From Actinomycetota bacterium (GTDB lineage Bacteria > Actinomycetota > Actinomycetes > Streptosporangiales > Streptosporangiaceae): DNA of 64,000 nucleotides. How positions within the stretch are numbered: position 1 is the first letter of the stretch; each line of letters begins with the position of its first letter. The position numbers and the translations under genes were made by a program. The notes beneath the pieces are model-generated. The model was not told the origin of the DNA and ran no database searches. It saw only the letters and a program-made list of their open reading frames with translations. The stretch is from the NCBI GenBank assembly GCA_027314515.1, contig DAHVAR010000091.1, forward strand, positions 27,320 to 91,319, read 5' to 3'. Below are positions 23,825 to 32,142 of this stretch, one piece after another.

Positions 23825-25177
23825 GTGAGAAGCGGGTACGTCGTGGGCGCGTACGGACAGGCCGGATCCGCTGAGCAGGAGACGGTTGCCGGGGCTGACG
23901 CCGCGCAGCGCTGGCTCGCCCGGCTGAGCTTGGTGCTCGTTGCGGTTGCTGTCGCGATACCAGCGGTCTTTGCCGGGCTGAAGAGCATCGCGATGCTGGG
24001 CGTCGGCGTGGCGGCGGCTGCCGTGAGCCTCGCCGCGGCGTATGCGTTCCTGTCGCGGCGAGGCTCACTGCGCTGGCTGGCACTGGCCGCCTTCGTCGCC
24101 GCGCCGGTTGCCGTCATCGCTCTCTATGCGTTCGCCGGGCTGCTCTGGGTGGCGCTCGCGGCGGCTGCCAGCTGGCTGCTCGCGGGGGTTACGGCACGGT
24201 CCGCGCTGGCCCGCGGCCGGACCGGCGACCGGATGCCCGAATGTCCTGCCCGCCCGGTCCGGCATCCGTTCCTGATCATGAACCCGAAGTCCGGTGGCGG
24301 GAAGGTGGACAGGTTCGACCTCAAGCGCAAAGCCGAGGATCTTGGCGCCGAGGTCTTTCTCATGGCTGGGCCCGAGCCAGTCGACGTCACCGCGGTGGCT
24401 GAGAAGGCGGCCGCGGACGGCGCCGATCTGCTCGGCGTTGCCGGCGGTGACGGCACGCAAGCGCTGGTAGCCGGCGTGGCGGCCGAGCACGGTATCCCGT
24501 TCATGGTGATCACGGCTGGTACTCGTAATCACTTCGCGCTGGATCTCGGGCTGGACCGTGACGATCCTTCGGCGTGCCTTGAAGCGTTGCGGGACGCCGT
24601 CGAACTGCGCGTAGATCTGGGCACGATCGGCTCCCGGACGTTCGTGAATAACGCATCGTTCGGTGCCTATGCCGACGTGGTCCAGACTCCCGAATACCGC
24701 GACGACAAGCTGGGCACGACGCTTGACGTGCTGCCGGGCTTGCTCGAGGAGCACCGCGGGCCACGGCTCAGGGCGCGAGCGGATGGCGTCGAGCTCGGTG
24801 CGCCGCAAGCGCTGCTGGTGGCCAACAACCCGTACGGAAGCGGGGACATCGCGGGGCTCAGCCGCCGGCCGCGGCTTGATCGCGGCATCCTCGGCGTGGT
24901 CGGCGTCTATGTGAGTAGCGCGCGGCAGGCAGCCAGCCTGCTGGGCGGCAGGCGGGCGGGCGGCCTGAACCTGCTGACCGCGACTAAGGTCGAGATCACT
25001 GCTGTCCGTCCCGAAGTCTCGGTCGGGGTAGACGGCGAGGCGCTGTCGATGCCCACGCCGGTGCTGTGCGCAGTCCGTCCCGGCGCGCTCCGCGTGCGGG
25101 TGCCACGGCACCGGCCAGGTGCCAGCCTGGCGAAGCCGCCGATGGACTGGGCGCGGCTGAGACAACTCGCCCGGTAG
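23825..25177 (+). CDS. Membrane-anchored diacylglycerol-kinase-family protein
   Basis: From GTG 23825 the product is about 450 residues. Three or four hydrophobic helices come first (for example LVLVAVAVAIPAVFAGL). The DAGK/sphingosine-kinase catalytic domain follows: FLIMNPKSGGGKVDRFDL, the nucleotide motif VAGGDGTQALV, ITAGTRNHFALDLGL with the usual Gly-Thr-x-Asn site, and a late VGVDGEAL. It would phosphorylate a lipid such as diacylglycerol at the membrane. The start is uncertain: ATG 23753, GTG 23825 and GTG 23843 are all in frame, and the first would add residues without coding character. The HAD-like gene follows after 5 bases. Confidence 0.85.
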   Translation: MRSGYVVGAYGQAGSAEQETVAGADAAQRWLARLSLVLVAVAVAIPAVFAGLKSIAMLGVGVAAAAVSLAAAYAFLSRRGSLRWLALAAFVAAPVAVIALYAFAGLLWVALAAAASWLLAGVTARSALARGRTGDRMPECPARPVRHPFLIMNPKSGGGKVDRFDLKRKAEDLGAEVFLMAGPEPVDVTAVAEKAAADGADLLGVAGGDGTQALVAGVAAEHGIPFMVITAGTRNHFALDLGLDRDDPSACLEALRDAVELRVDLGTIGSRTFVNNASFGAYADVVQTPEYRDDKLGTTLDVLPGLLEEHRGPRLRARADGVELGAPQALLVANNPYGSGDIAGLSRRPRLDRGILGVVGVYVSSARQAASLLGGRRAGGLNLLTATKVEITAVRPEVSVGVDGEALSMPTPVLCAVRPGALRVRVPRHRPGASLAKPPMDWARLRQLAR

Positions 25178-25182
25178 CCGTA

Positions 25183-25674
25183 GTGCGGGTCGGCTACGCG
25201 CGCGTGTCGGACTGGCGGGACCTGCTGCGCTGGGCCGCAGATCTGTCGGCGAGAACCGTCGTCATCGACGTGGAACCGCTAGTCGCATTCTGGGACACCA
25301 GCCAGGAACATCTCGACCAGGGAGTCGCGGCCGTGCTCGCCCAGGTTGCCGCGATTCCGCCGGTAGAGGTGGTGTGCTTCGCCACCAATTCGGCCCGGCG
25401 GTTGTCCGGCACTCCGTCCGGCGCTGGCGTCCGCGTGATCTACCTGCCGTCTGCCCGCAAGCCGCTTAACACAGCGCCGTACCGCAACCTGCCCCGGCCC
25501 GGGATTGTCATCGGTGACCAGCCTGCGACCGACGGCGTCCTTGCCCGTCGGCTCGGATACACGTTCCTGCACTACTCGCCGCTGCTGGCCAGCGTGCCGG
25601 CCGGGCCGCGCCTCCTGCAGCGATGCGGACAGTGGCTGCTGCCGTTGCTGTTCGGGAATCAGCGACGGCAGTGA
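25183..25674 (+). CDS. HAD-fold phosphatase-like protein with altered motif I
   Basis: The 163-residue protein has the outline of the YqeG-type HAD fold. A first strand is VVIDVEPLVAF, the motif II strand and Ser/Thr-Asn are VVCFATNSARRL, and motif IV is IVIGDQPATDGVLARRLGY. The catalytic DxD of motif I reads D-V-E here, so the second (acid/base) Asp is Glu. GTG 25183 starts 5 bases after the lipid-kinase stop, so the two are likely co-translated and may act on related phospholipids: YqeG/Gep4-type enzymes dephosphorylate phosphatidylglycerophosphate in some organisms. Family placement is by pattern only. Confidence 0.55.
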   Translation: MRVGYARVSDWRDLLRWAADLSARTVVIDVEPLVAFWDTSQEHLDQGVAAVLAQVAAIPPVEVVCFATNSARRLSGTPSGAGVRVIYLPSARKPLNTAPYRNLPRPGIVIGDQPATDGVLARRLGYTFLHYSPLLASVPAGPRLLQRCGQWLLPLLFGNQRRQ

Positions 25675-25679
25675 GACCG

Positions 25680-25700
25680 GGGCGCTAGGCACCCGCGCCC
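25680..25700. terminator. GC hairpin between convergent genes
   Basis: GGGCGC (25680-25685) pairs with GCGCCC (25695-25700) over a 9-base loop, in the 58 bases between the convergent HAD-like and MaoC genes. There is no T tract. Confidence 0.38.
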
Positions 25701-25732
25701 TAGGCGATGCACAAGGACGTCGCCGAGCGGCG

Positions 25733-26185
25733 TCAGGCCACGAACAGCGACAGCGTGTCAGCTACGCAGGCCGCCTTCTCCTGGCCCTCGACCTCAACCC
25801 GCATCCGCACGTGCGCGAGTGAGCCGAGATGGGTCTCCTTGACGTCGGTCAGCGTCGCCTCGGCCCGGATGGACGAGCCGGTCAGCACCGGCGATGGGAA
25901 GCGGACCCGGTCCAGGCCGTAGTTGATGCCCATGGTCAGGTTCTCGATCCGGAAGATCTCCATCGACAGGATCGGCAGCAGCGACACGGTCAGATAGCCG
26001 TGGGCGATCGTTCCGCCGAAGGGGCCGCGCGCCGCGCGCTCGAGGTCAACGTGAATCCACTGGTGATCTCCAGTGGCGTCGGCGAAGGCATTCACCTGCT
26101 CCTGGGTGATCTTGTGCCACTCGCTGAAACCGAGGCTCTCGCCCTTGACCGCGACGAACTCGTCCAGGTTGGCAAAGGTGCGCAC
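25733..26185 (-). CDS. MaoC-like (R)-specific enoyl-CoA hydratase
   Basis: The 150-residue hot-dog protein has the hydratase-2 catalytic block: TQEQVNAFADATGDHQWIHV, in which Asp and His five residues apart are the catalytic pair, followed by GPFGGTIAHGYLTVSLLP. It hydrates trans-2-enoyl-CoA to (R)-3-hydroxyacyl-CoA. GTG 26185 is supported by CGGAGG about 7-12 bases upstream. It is a single-gene unit, and its length matches the single-domain actinobacterial MaoC proteins. Confidence 0.9.
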   Translation of the reverse strand: MRTFANLDEFVAVKGESLGFSEWHKITQEQVNAFADATGDHQWIHVDLERAARGPFGGTIAHGYLTVSLLPILSMEIFRIENLTMGINYGLDRVRFPSPVLTGSSIRAEATLTDVKETHLGSLAHVRMRVEVEGQEKAACVADTLSLFVA

Positions 26186-26326
26186 GCCAGTAACCTCCGG
26201 GTGAGTCAGGCAGATCCGCCCTCCGGCTAGCCGCGGGCGGGACTAACAGGACAATAGCGCCAGTCGCCCGCTGCCGACAGCCTGCGGCCGATGACTGCCT
26301 GCGGCTCGCTGGCCGGCCGCGCACGC

Positions 26327-26965
26327 CTAGATGCTGCCGAATAGCCGGTCGCCGGCATCGCCCAGGCCGGGCACGATGTAGCCCTTGTCGTTGAGCCCGG
26401 CGTCGACGGCGCCGGTCACCACCTGAACCGGGACGCTGCCATCCTGGAAGCCGGCGGCCAGCCTGGCCAGCCCTTCCGGCGCTGCTACCAGGCAGATCGC
26501 CGTGACTGTCGCGGCGTTGCGATCGAGCATCATCGTGATGACCGTCTCCATCGACCCGCCGGTGGCCAGCATCGGATCCAGGATGAACGTGTCCCGTCCG
26601 GTCAGGTCGGCCGGCAGCCGTGTCGCGTAGGTCGAGGCAATCAGCGTTTCCTCGTTCCTGACGAGCCCGGCGAAGCCGATGTCCGCGCGCGGCAGCAGGC
26701 TGGCGAGACCATCAAGCATCCCGATTCCGGCCCGGAGGATCGGTACCAGCAACGGGACCGGCCTGGCCAGCCGCACGCCGTCGGCTGGCGCCACAGGCGT
26801 GACCATCTGGACGGGCTCGACCCGCACGTTCCTCGTTGCCTCGTATCCGAGCAACGTGGTCAGCTCGTACGCAAGTCGCCTGAAGGTCGGGGTGTCGGTG
26901 CCGCGGTCACGCAGCGCGGTGAGCTTGTGCGCGACGAGCGGATGATCGGCAACGGTCGTTTGCAT
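26327..26965 (-). CDS. upp: Uracil phosphoribosyltransferase
   Basis: The 212-residue enzyme salvages uracil with PRPP to UMP. It shows [19 protein letters not shown], the PRPP loop [13 protein letters not shown] at about residues 127-139, and the uracil-site end [19 protein letters not shown]. These are diagnostic for Upp. The start ATG 26965 gives the standard N-terminus with [13 protein letters not shown]. It is encoded alone; a purine salvage enzyme lies 7 kb away on the same strand. Confidence 0.96.
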   Translation of the reverse strand: MQTTVADHPLVAHKLTALRDRGTDTPTFRRLAYELTTLLGYEATRNVRVEPVQMVTPVAPADGVRLARPVPLLVPILRAGIGMLDGLASLLPRADIGFAGLVRNEETLIASTYATRLPADLTGRDTFILDPMLATGGSMETVITMMLDRNAATVTAICLVAAPEGLARLAAGFQDGSVPVQVVTGAVDAGLNDKGYIVPGLGDAGDRLFGSI

Positions 26966-27028
26966 GCTCGGTAGTGTGCCAGCCGCCCCGCGCCCGCCGC
27001 CGCTAGCGCTCGGCTGTCAGGCGCGGTG

Positions 27029-27550
27029 CTAACCGCGCCGCTCGGCTGCCGCTTCAGCGAGCAGTTGCCCGGCGGCTTCCAGGCAGCCGGGGCCGAAAGC
27101 ATCCTCGACAGCAGCCAGCAGTGCCTGCTGCGCGCTGGAGATCGCTTCCGCCGCGGCCCGGATCTGCGGCACCGTCCACTTCCGGCCGGCGACCTGGTAA
27201 CTGCGCCGCAGGCTCTGCAGCGCGGCGGGCGCGCCGTGAGCTTCGTTGCCCCAGGCTTCGTGCACCAGCATGTTCCGGTCGCGGTTGGCTTCGCGGCAGG
27301 CATGCAGCGCAGTCCGGATCGCATCTCGCTGGGCGACGGGCAGCTCCGCATGGTGGCGCGCTACCGCGTCACAGTTCTCGATGAGCCAGTGCGTCTCCTG
27401 ACTGCTTGCGACCACCGCGGCGTAGGCGCCGCCGACGAGCGTGCAGAAGCTCATCCGCAAGGCGATCTCCAGCACCGCGGCCCGCTCGACAACCTGCCCG
27501 AGTATCTCGAAGCGCTCGTCCGGGGGATCGGTTCTCGGCGGCTCCGTCAT
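27029..27550 (-). CDS. Hypothetical protein, HEPN-like helical candidate
   Basis: The 173-residue protein starts at ATG 27550; the longer frame to 27847 crosses another gene. It is predicted all-helical. It has GQVVERAAVLEIALRMSF near the N-terminus and later CREANRDRNMLVHEAW, which contains R-N-M-L-V-H, an R-x4-H spacing of the kind found in HEPN-domain proteins. HEPN proteins are often RNases or nucleotidyltransferase partners, but no partner toxin/antitoxin gene is adjacent. The assignment rests on this motif and the helical pattern, so treat it as a suggestion. Confidence 0.5.
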   Translation of the reverse strand: MTEPPRTDPPDERFEILGQVVERAAVLEIALRMSFCTLVGGAYAAVVASSQETHWLIENCDAVARHHAELPVAQRDAIRTALHACREANRDRNMLVHEAWGNEAHGAPAALQSLRRSYQVAGRKWTVPQIRAAAEAISSAQQALLAAVEDAFGPGCLEAAGQLLAEAAAERRG

Positions 27551-27649
27551 AGCCGGCAGCCTAGAACCTGCCGCCTCCGGCGGGCCGCGCGCCCGCCTTG
27601 TTGACGGTCGCGTCGTGCACGCGAATCGAAACTGTGTTCTACTAATGGG

Positions 27650-28177
27650 ATGAGCACGGTCGTCCGTCCGGAGTGGTGGTGCTATCCGTTGCAGTGCCCG
27701 GCAGGTCATCCGTGGGCACCGGGGCGCGTCACGGTGGGCTGGATGCCATGTGACTGCCCGAGCACCCGGACCCACGGTGTGCTTGGTCACCTGTGGGTCC
27801 GGTGCCGAGAAGACAGCTGCCCGTCGATCTGGTACCGGCCGCGTCACGAGCGCGCCGTGTTAGGCCCTGCCCGCAGCCGGCTGCCGCGGTTCTGGCCTCC
27901 GTTAGCCTGGCCCATGCTCCGGCATGAGCACGGTGTGCTCCTCCGGCATGAGCACGGTGTGCTCATCCAGCAGGTAGTCGAAGGCAAGCGGGGTGCAGTC
28001 GTGCTGCGCGAGCCAGTCCATGAACGTCACGTGCACCGGATGTGCCCGGTAGGCGTTCATGGTCGCCACGTCCGCGAACTCGGTGTACAGCAGGTAGGCG
28101 TAGCCGCGGTTGCGGGCACCGGTCAGGTCGGTGCCCAGGCGGCATTTTGTCATCAGGCCGATCTCGCCCGGCCATGA
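27650..28177 (+). CDS. Small Cys/Trp-rich zinc-ribbon-like protein, 3' end doubtful
   Basis: The first 65-70 residues look genuine: PEWWCYPLQCPAGHPWAPG, then MPCDCPS, then WVRCREDSCPSIWYRP. Three Cys pairs and a conserved His give a zinc-ribbon-like arrangement. After about residue 85 the frame runs for 276 bases antisense to the Dabb gene and reads as Arg/Val/His-rich filler, so the stop at 28175-28177 may not reflect the original gene. ATG 27650 has no clear ribosome site but TACTAAT just upstream, so a leaderless mRNA is possible. The function is unknown. Confidence 0.5.
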   Translation: MSTVVRPEWWCYPLQCPAGHPWAPGRVTVGWMPCDCPSTRTHGVLGHLWVRCREDSCPSIWYRPRHERAVLGPARSRLPRFWPPLAWPMLRHEHGVLLRHEHGVLIQQVVEGKRGAVVLREPVHERHVHRMCPVGVHGRHVRELGVQQVGVAAVAGTGQVGAQAAFCHQADLARP

Positions 28178-28261
28178 CGCCACCATGTCCCGCATCTGCG
28201 TCGCCTCTGCCGCGGACAGTTCGCGCGGAAAGCTGAACAGCACGATGTGCTGCAAGGTCAT
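27902..28261 (-). CDS. Dabb (stress-responsive A/B barrel) family protein
   Basis: The 119-residue protein has the Dabb pattern: LQHIVLFSFP at the start, a central NRGYAYLLYTEFADVATMNAY, and HPVHVTFMDWLAQHDCTPLAFDYL. These ferredoxin-like dimeric proteins have varied or unknown roles; some are cyclases or stress proteins. GAGGAG lies 7 bases before ATG 28261. The C-terminus carries the peptide EHTVLMPE twice, encoded by a 24-bp exact tandem duplication. It is the last gene before the amine-related cluster and reads in the same direction as its permease, 29 bases downstream of that gene. Confidence 0.85.
   Translation of the reverse strand: MTLQHIVLFSFPRELSAAEATQMRDMVASWPGEIGLMTKCRLGTDLTGARNRGYAYLLYTEFADVATMNAYRAHPVHVTFMDWLAQHDCTPLAFDYLLDEHTVLMPEEHTVLMPEHGPG
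27917..27964. repeat. 24-bp exact tandem duplication
   Basis: The unit at 27917-27940 is repeated without change at 27941-27964. It lies in the 3' end of the Dabb gene, where it doubles the peptide EHTVLMPE, and antisense it doubles a segment of the run-on zinc-ribbon frame. Because 24 is divisible by three, both frames stay open. Confidence 0.9.
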
Positions 28262-28290
28262 CGTGGATCTCCTCGGTGGTCAGTCAGCCG

Positions 28291-29883
28291 TCACGAGCCC
28301 TCGGCTTCGGCCGGCACCTTCGCCATCTCGACGTCGAACACTCCGTCTCCGGAGTACCGGAGGCCGCAGTAGTAGCCGATGAAGTAGAAGATCAGCGACA
28401 TGGCGGCGAAGACCACGGTGTCCCAGGGGAACGGGATGATTCCGGAGCCGCCGAACTGGGCGCTGCCCAGGTAGGAGAACAGCACGATAGACCCGAGGTA
28501 GGCCGGCATCCAGATGCCCCACTTGACGTCGTGCGCGGTGAGCCTGCGATGCGGGACGTAGAAGAACAGCAGCAACAGTCCGACGGCCACGGAGGGGATG
28601 AGCACGCGCACCGAGTGCCAGCCCGCCCAGTAGATCATCACGCTGCTGACGGTGAAGGCCCACGGCGCGAGCACCTTGTAGGCAGGGAGCCGGTAGGGCC
28701 GCGGCTCGTCCGGGTTCTTGCGCCGGAAGATCGCCAGCGCCAGCGGGCCGGGGGCGTAGGAGAGCAGGAGCGCACTCGCCACCAGCGGGAACAGCGAGGT
28801 GAACGCGGGCAGCAGCACAATGTAGATGGCCGAGACGACCAGCACCAGGATGTTGGAGACCCACGGGATGCCGTCCGCGCTCAGCCTGGTGAACGCCATT
28901 GGCAGGTAGCGGTCGTGCTTGGAGAGCGTGTGGCCTACCCGTGAGCACCCCCCGTAGTAGATGTAGCCGTCCTTGAAGGTGGCGATCAGCGTGACTACCA
29001 GGGCGATCAGGCCGATCGTGGCCAGCGCCACACCGTCGGAGACGCTGGTCAAGGGGAACGCCAGGCTGTTCAGCCCGGCCCAGTCGCCCGCTTTCACGTG
29101 CATGGCGCCGAAGTTGATCGCACCGTTGACCGCCAGGCTCTCCAGCGCGTAGATGACCATGGTGATGAAAAGGGTGATGAAGACGGCCTTGGGGATGACC
29201 TTTCCTGGATCGCGGACTTCCTCGGCGTAGTCGATCGGCTGGCGGAATCCGCCGTAGCCGTAGATCGTGGCCGAGATGGCCAGGAACACCCCGCTGTAGC
29301 CCATCGGGGCGAAGCCGCCGAAATGCGAGAAGTTATGCGGGTGGAACTGGGTCAGCAGCGCCAGGATCAAGACGACGAGGCCGACGATCGTGGCGATCGT
29401 CAGCACGTTGTTGATCTGCCCCATGTACCTGATCCGCAGCCAGTTGATGATCGCGACAGCTACCAGGATGAGCAGCGTGGTGAGGATGCCGGCCGTTGTC
29501 AGCTTGGTGCCCGTGTACAGGCCAGGGAACCAGTAAGCGAGGTACTCGGTGAACGCGACGCAGATAGATGGCACTGCCAGCGCGTATCCGATGAACGATC
29601 CCCAGGCGTTCAGCACGCCCACGATGGGCCCGCTGCTACGAGCCGGGTAGTAGGCGACGCCGCCGGCCCGCGGCCACATGGTGCCGAGCTCCACGTAGGC
29701 CATCGCCACCGCCAGGATCAGCAGCAGGGCAATCACCCACGAGATGATCCCTGACGGCCCGGCGAGGGCGAGAACCGAGACTGGGGTGAAGCCGACCGCG
29801 GGGCCGAGAATCGCCCCGGTAGCCAGGAACACGACGCTCCACAGGCCGAGTTCGCGCCGGTACTGATGAGAGGTAGATGACAT
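28291..29883 (-). CDS. APC family amino acid/amine permease
   Basis: The 530-residue transporter has about 12 hydrophobic helices. Helix 1 contains the substrate-site unwound region VFLATGAILGPAVG. A conserved loop reads YGYGGFRQPIDYAEEVRDPGK, as in amino-acid/polyamine/organocation permeases where the glycine-rich helix precedes a conserved E(V)xxP. ATG 29883 has AAGGAGG 5 bases upstream. It follows the glutamine-synthetase-like gene by 70 bases on the same strand. Such an APC permease next to a GS-like ligase (as PuuP-PuuA) suggests import of an amine or amino acid that is then gamma-glutamylated. The substrate is unknown. Confidence 0.87.
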   Translation of the reverse strand: MSSTSHQYRRELGLWSVVFLATGAILGPAVGFTPVSVLALAGPSGIISWVIALLLILAVAMAYVELGTMWPRAGGVAYYPARSSGPIVGVLNAWGSFIGYALAVPSICVAFTEYLAYWFPGLYTGTKLTTAGILTTLLILVAVAIINWLRIRYMGQINNVLTIATIVGLVVLILALLTQFHPHNFSHFGGFAPMGYSGVFLAISATIYGYGGFRQPIDYAEEVRDPGKVIPKAVFITLFITMVIYALESLAVNGAINFGAMHVKAGDWAGLNSLAFPLTSVSDGVALATIGLIALVVTLIATFKDGYIYYGGCSRVGHTLSKHDRYLPMAFTRLSADGIPWVSNILVLVVSAIYIVLLPAFTSLFPLVASALLLSYAPGPLALAIFRRKNPDEPRPYRLPAYKVLAPWAFTVSSVMIYWAGWHSVRVLIPSVAVGLLLLFFYVPHRRLTAHDVKWGIWMPAYLGSIVLFSYLGSAQFGGSGIIPFPWDTVVFAAMSLIFYFIGYYCGLRYSGDGVFDVEMAKVPAEAEGS

Positions 29884-29953
29884 GTTGGCCTCCTTCGAAA
29901 GGCCCGGGCGGTCACCATCGAAAGCCGGACGGGCCGGCCTGCCGGGCTTCGGT

Positions 29954-31504
29954 TCAGAAGAACTCGAAGTACTCGCGCATCTCCCAGTCGCTGATGTTCT
30001 GTCCTTCCGGTGGCGGGTTCTCCGCGATGGCCGCGTTGTAGCGGGCCACCTCGGCGCGCTTCATTTGCAGCAGGTAGTCGACCAGGATGTCGCCGAACGC
30101 CTTGCGGAAGAACTCGTCTTGATCGAGCACGCCAACCGCGTTGTCGAGGGACGCCGGAAGGGGCGTGTTCTGCGTGGCGTACGGGTCGGCCTCGACCGGC
30201 GGCGGCGGGTCGAGCGCGCGGCGGATGCCGTCGAGCCCGGCGGCGATGTTCGCCGCCATGTACAAGTACGGGTTGGCGGCCGGCTCGCCGATCCGCATCT
30301 CTACGTGGCTGTTCGCGTCGCCGGGCGCACCCTGAACGCGGACCAGCGCCCCTCGGTTCTCCAGTGCCCAGCACACCCGGTCGGGCGCGAAGGAGTATGG
30401 CCGGAAGCGCTTGTAGCCGTTGACCGTCGGTGTGGCGAACACGCTCATCGGCAGCGCGTGCTCGAGCAACCCGGCGACGAACTGCCGTCCGGTCAGCGAC
30501 AGGTAGTCGTCGTCGCTGGCGAACTCGTTCCGCCCGTCCTGCCGCGAGATCAGCGACTCGTGCAGGTGCCAGCCCGACGGGAAGAAGTTCGGCAGCGCAG
30601 GTACGCACATGAACGTCGCCAGCAGCCCGCGGCGCTGGCAGATCTGCTTGACGGCGGACCTGAACAACACCACCGCGTCGGCTGCTGCCAGCCCGCCGAT
30701 CGGGCTGAAGCTGAACTCGATCTGGCCGGGCCCCCACTCATCCTCCATCGAGCGGGGCGGGAGCCCGACGGCCGCGAGGCCATCGCGGATCGCCTCCAGC
30801 GTGCTCGAAACGCTGTCCAGCCGTACCTCCGACAGGTACTGGTAGCCGCGCTCGAAGACGCTGACCGCAGGAGGCGGCGCGGTGAAGCCGGCGTCCTGCG
30901 GTGCGATGTGCTCGGAGTCGAGCTTGACGATGTAGTACTCGATCTCGATCCCGGCCAGGTAATCGAAGCCGGCGTCGCCGAGCTCGGACAGCATGCGCCG
31001 CATCAGCCCGCGGCCATCCAGCGGCACTGGCTGGCCACTGGAGAAGTACGTGTCGCACAGCATCCATCCGGTCCGGTCGGCCCAGGGCAGCACGCGGAAC
31101 GTGGCCGGATCGGGTACGAGCACGACATCCGGGAAACCGGTGAACTCCGCGATGCCGAACCCGCCGCCGGCAGCGAAGGCCGGCACGAACACCTGGTTGC
31201 CAGTGTCAAGACTGTAGATCGCACCGGAGAAGTCCAGGCCGTTGGACATCGCGGCGATGGCCACCTCGGGCGACAACGACTTAGCGCGGGGCATGCCGTG
31301 CTGATCCACGACCACCAGCCGGACGGTGCGGAGGTCCAGCGCGCGGATCTGACCGGCGACCTCGGCCGCCATTGCGGCCTGCTCCGGCGTATACAGGCCG
31401 TTGCGCGCGACGAATCCTGGCTGGCCAACGCCGTGCGCGTCAGTACGCCCTGGGGGGACCCCAGAACCCGATGGCCGACCCGCGGCCGGGCTGCTGCTTG
31501 TCAC
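29954..31504 (-). CDS. Glutamine-synthetase-like gamma-glutamyl amine ligase
   Basis: The 516-residue protein has the GS catalytic core: GIEIEYYIVK (metal Glu) at about residue 150, DEWGPGQIEFSFSP, FPSGWHLHESL, NGYKRFRPYSFAPDRVCWAL, and SHVEMRIGEPAANPYLYMAA. The N-terminal loop that in true GlnA supplies the ammonium-site Asp-Gly-Ser-Ser reads LDFSGAIYSLD, so ammonia is unlikely to be the nucleophile. It fits the PuuA/IpuC/GlnA3-4 group that joins glutamate to an amine. GTG 31504 is chosen because GGAGGA lies 7 bases upstream; an earlier start at 31558 lacks one. It is located between the Lrp regulator and the permease. Confidence 0.85.
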   Translation of the reverse strand: MTSSSPAAGRPSGSGVPPGRTDAHGVGQPGFVARNGLYTPEQAAMAAEVAGQIRALDLRTVRLVVVDQHGMPRAKSLSPEVAIAAMSNGLDFSGAIYSLDTGNQVFVPAFAAGGGFGIAEFTGFPDVVLVPDPATFRVLPWADRTGWMLCDTYFSSGQPVPLDGRGLMRRMLSELGDAGFDYLAGIEIEYYIVKLDSEHIAPQDAGFTAPPPAVSVFERGYQYLSEVRLDSVSSTLEAIRDGLAAVGLPPRSMEDEWGPGQIEFSFSPIGGLAAADAVVLFRSAVKQICQRRGLLATFMCVPALPNFFPSGWHLHESLISRQDGRNEFASDDDYLSLTGRQFVAGLLEHALPMSVFATPTVNGYKRFRPYSFAPDRVCWALENRGALVRVQGAPGDANSHVEMRIGEPAANPYLYMAANIAAGLDGIRRALDPPPPVEADPYATQNTPLPASLDNAVGVLDQDEFFRKAFGDILVDYLLQMKRAEVARYNAAIAENPPPEGQNISDWEMREYFEFF

Positions 31505-31581
31505 GTGGCTGTCCTCCGATGCAGTTGTGTCTGAGTCGGCCAGACACCGGGAAGCCAAGCCTGCCGGCGCCGGGCACCGGA

Positions 31582-32142
31582 TCAGGTCTTCTCGGGGGCA
31601 CCGCGACGCTGGCTCATCTGTGCCAGCATCGCGGCGGTGAAGTTGCCGGGCTCGACGTCAGCAAGGGACAGGTACGTCTCGGTCCGCTGTACGCCGCTGA
31701 TCTGGAAGATCTCGGCGAGCAGCAGCTCACGCAGGTGCGCGTGATCCCGGACGCGCAGCCGGACTAGCAGATCCAGGCCGCCGGTCACCACGCTCATGCC
31801 CTCAGCCTCTGGCAGCGCCCGGATCGCTTTAATGATCTCGCTGAGGTCCATGCCGGGGCCGGCCGTGACCGCGATATAGACGACGACCGGGTATCCGAGG
31901 GCCGCCCAGTCGACATCGACCCGGTAACCCCTGATTGCGCCCAGGCGCTCCAATCGGGCAATCCGGTCAGCCACCGCGGGAGGCGACATCTCGACTTGCC
32001 TGGCCAGCGCACGCTGTGACTGGCGAGCGTCGTTCGCCAGTGCGCGTAGCAGGGCTAGGTCGATGTCGTCTACCTCAACCTTCGGGCGGGCGGCCAGGGT
32101 GACTTCGGCCAGCCTCGCGAAGGGCGCTGAGACAGTTGCCAT
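31582..32142 (-). CDS. Lrp/AsnC family transcriptional regulator
   Basis: The 186-residue regulator has an N-terminal AsnC helix-turn-helix: DDIDLALLRALANDARQSQR, then ALARQVEMSPPAVADRIARL, and GAIRGYRVDV. The C-terminal RAM ligand domain is seen in YIAVTAGPGMDLSEI and VTGGLDLLVRLRVRD. ATG 32142 leaves 129 bases to the divergent aminotransferase gene; an upstream frame extension to 32256 would run through that promoter. It leads the GS-like/permease arm and is the obvious candidate to control both arms in response to an amino acid or amine. Confidence 0.92.
   Translation of the reverse strand: MATVSAPFARLAEVTLAARPKVEVDDIDLALLRALANDARQSQRALARQVEMSPPAVADRIARLERLGAIRGYRVDVDWAALGYPVVVYIAVTAGPGMDLSEIIKAIRALPEAEGMSVVTGGLDLLVRLRVRDHAHLRELLLAEIFQISGVQRTETYLSLADVEPGNFTAAMLAQMSQRRGAPEKT

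Noticed and set aside
27601..27645. TTGACG and TACTAA as a promoter for the zinc-ribbon gene
   Set aside because: The spacing is over 30 bases, too far for a -35/-10 pair.
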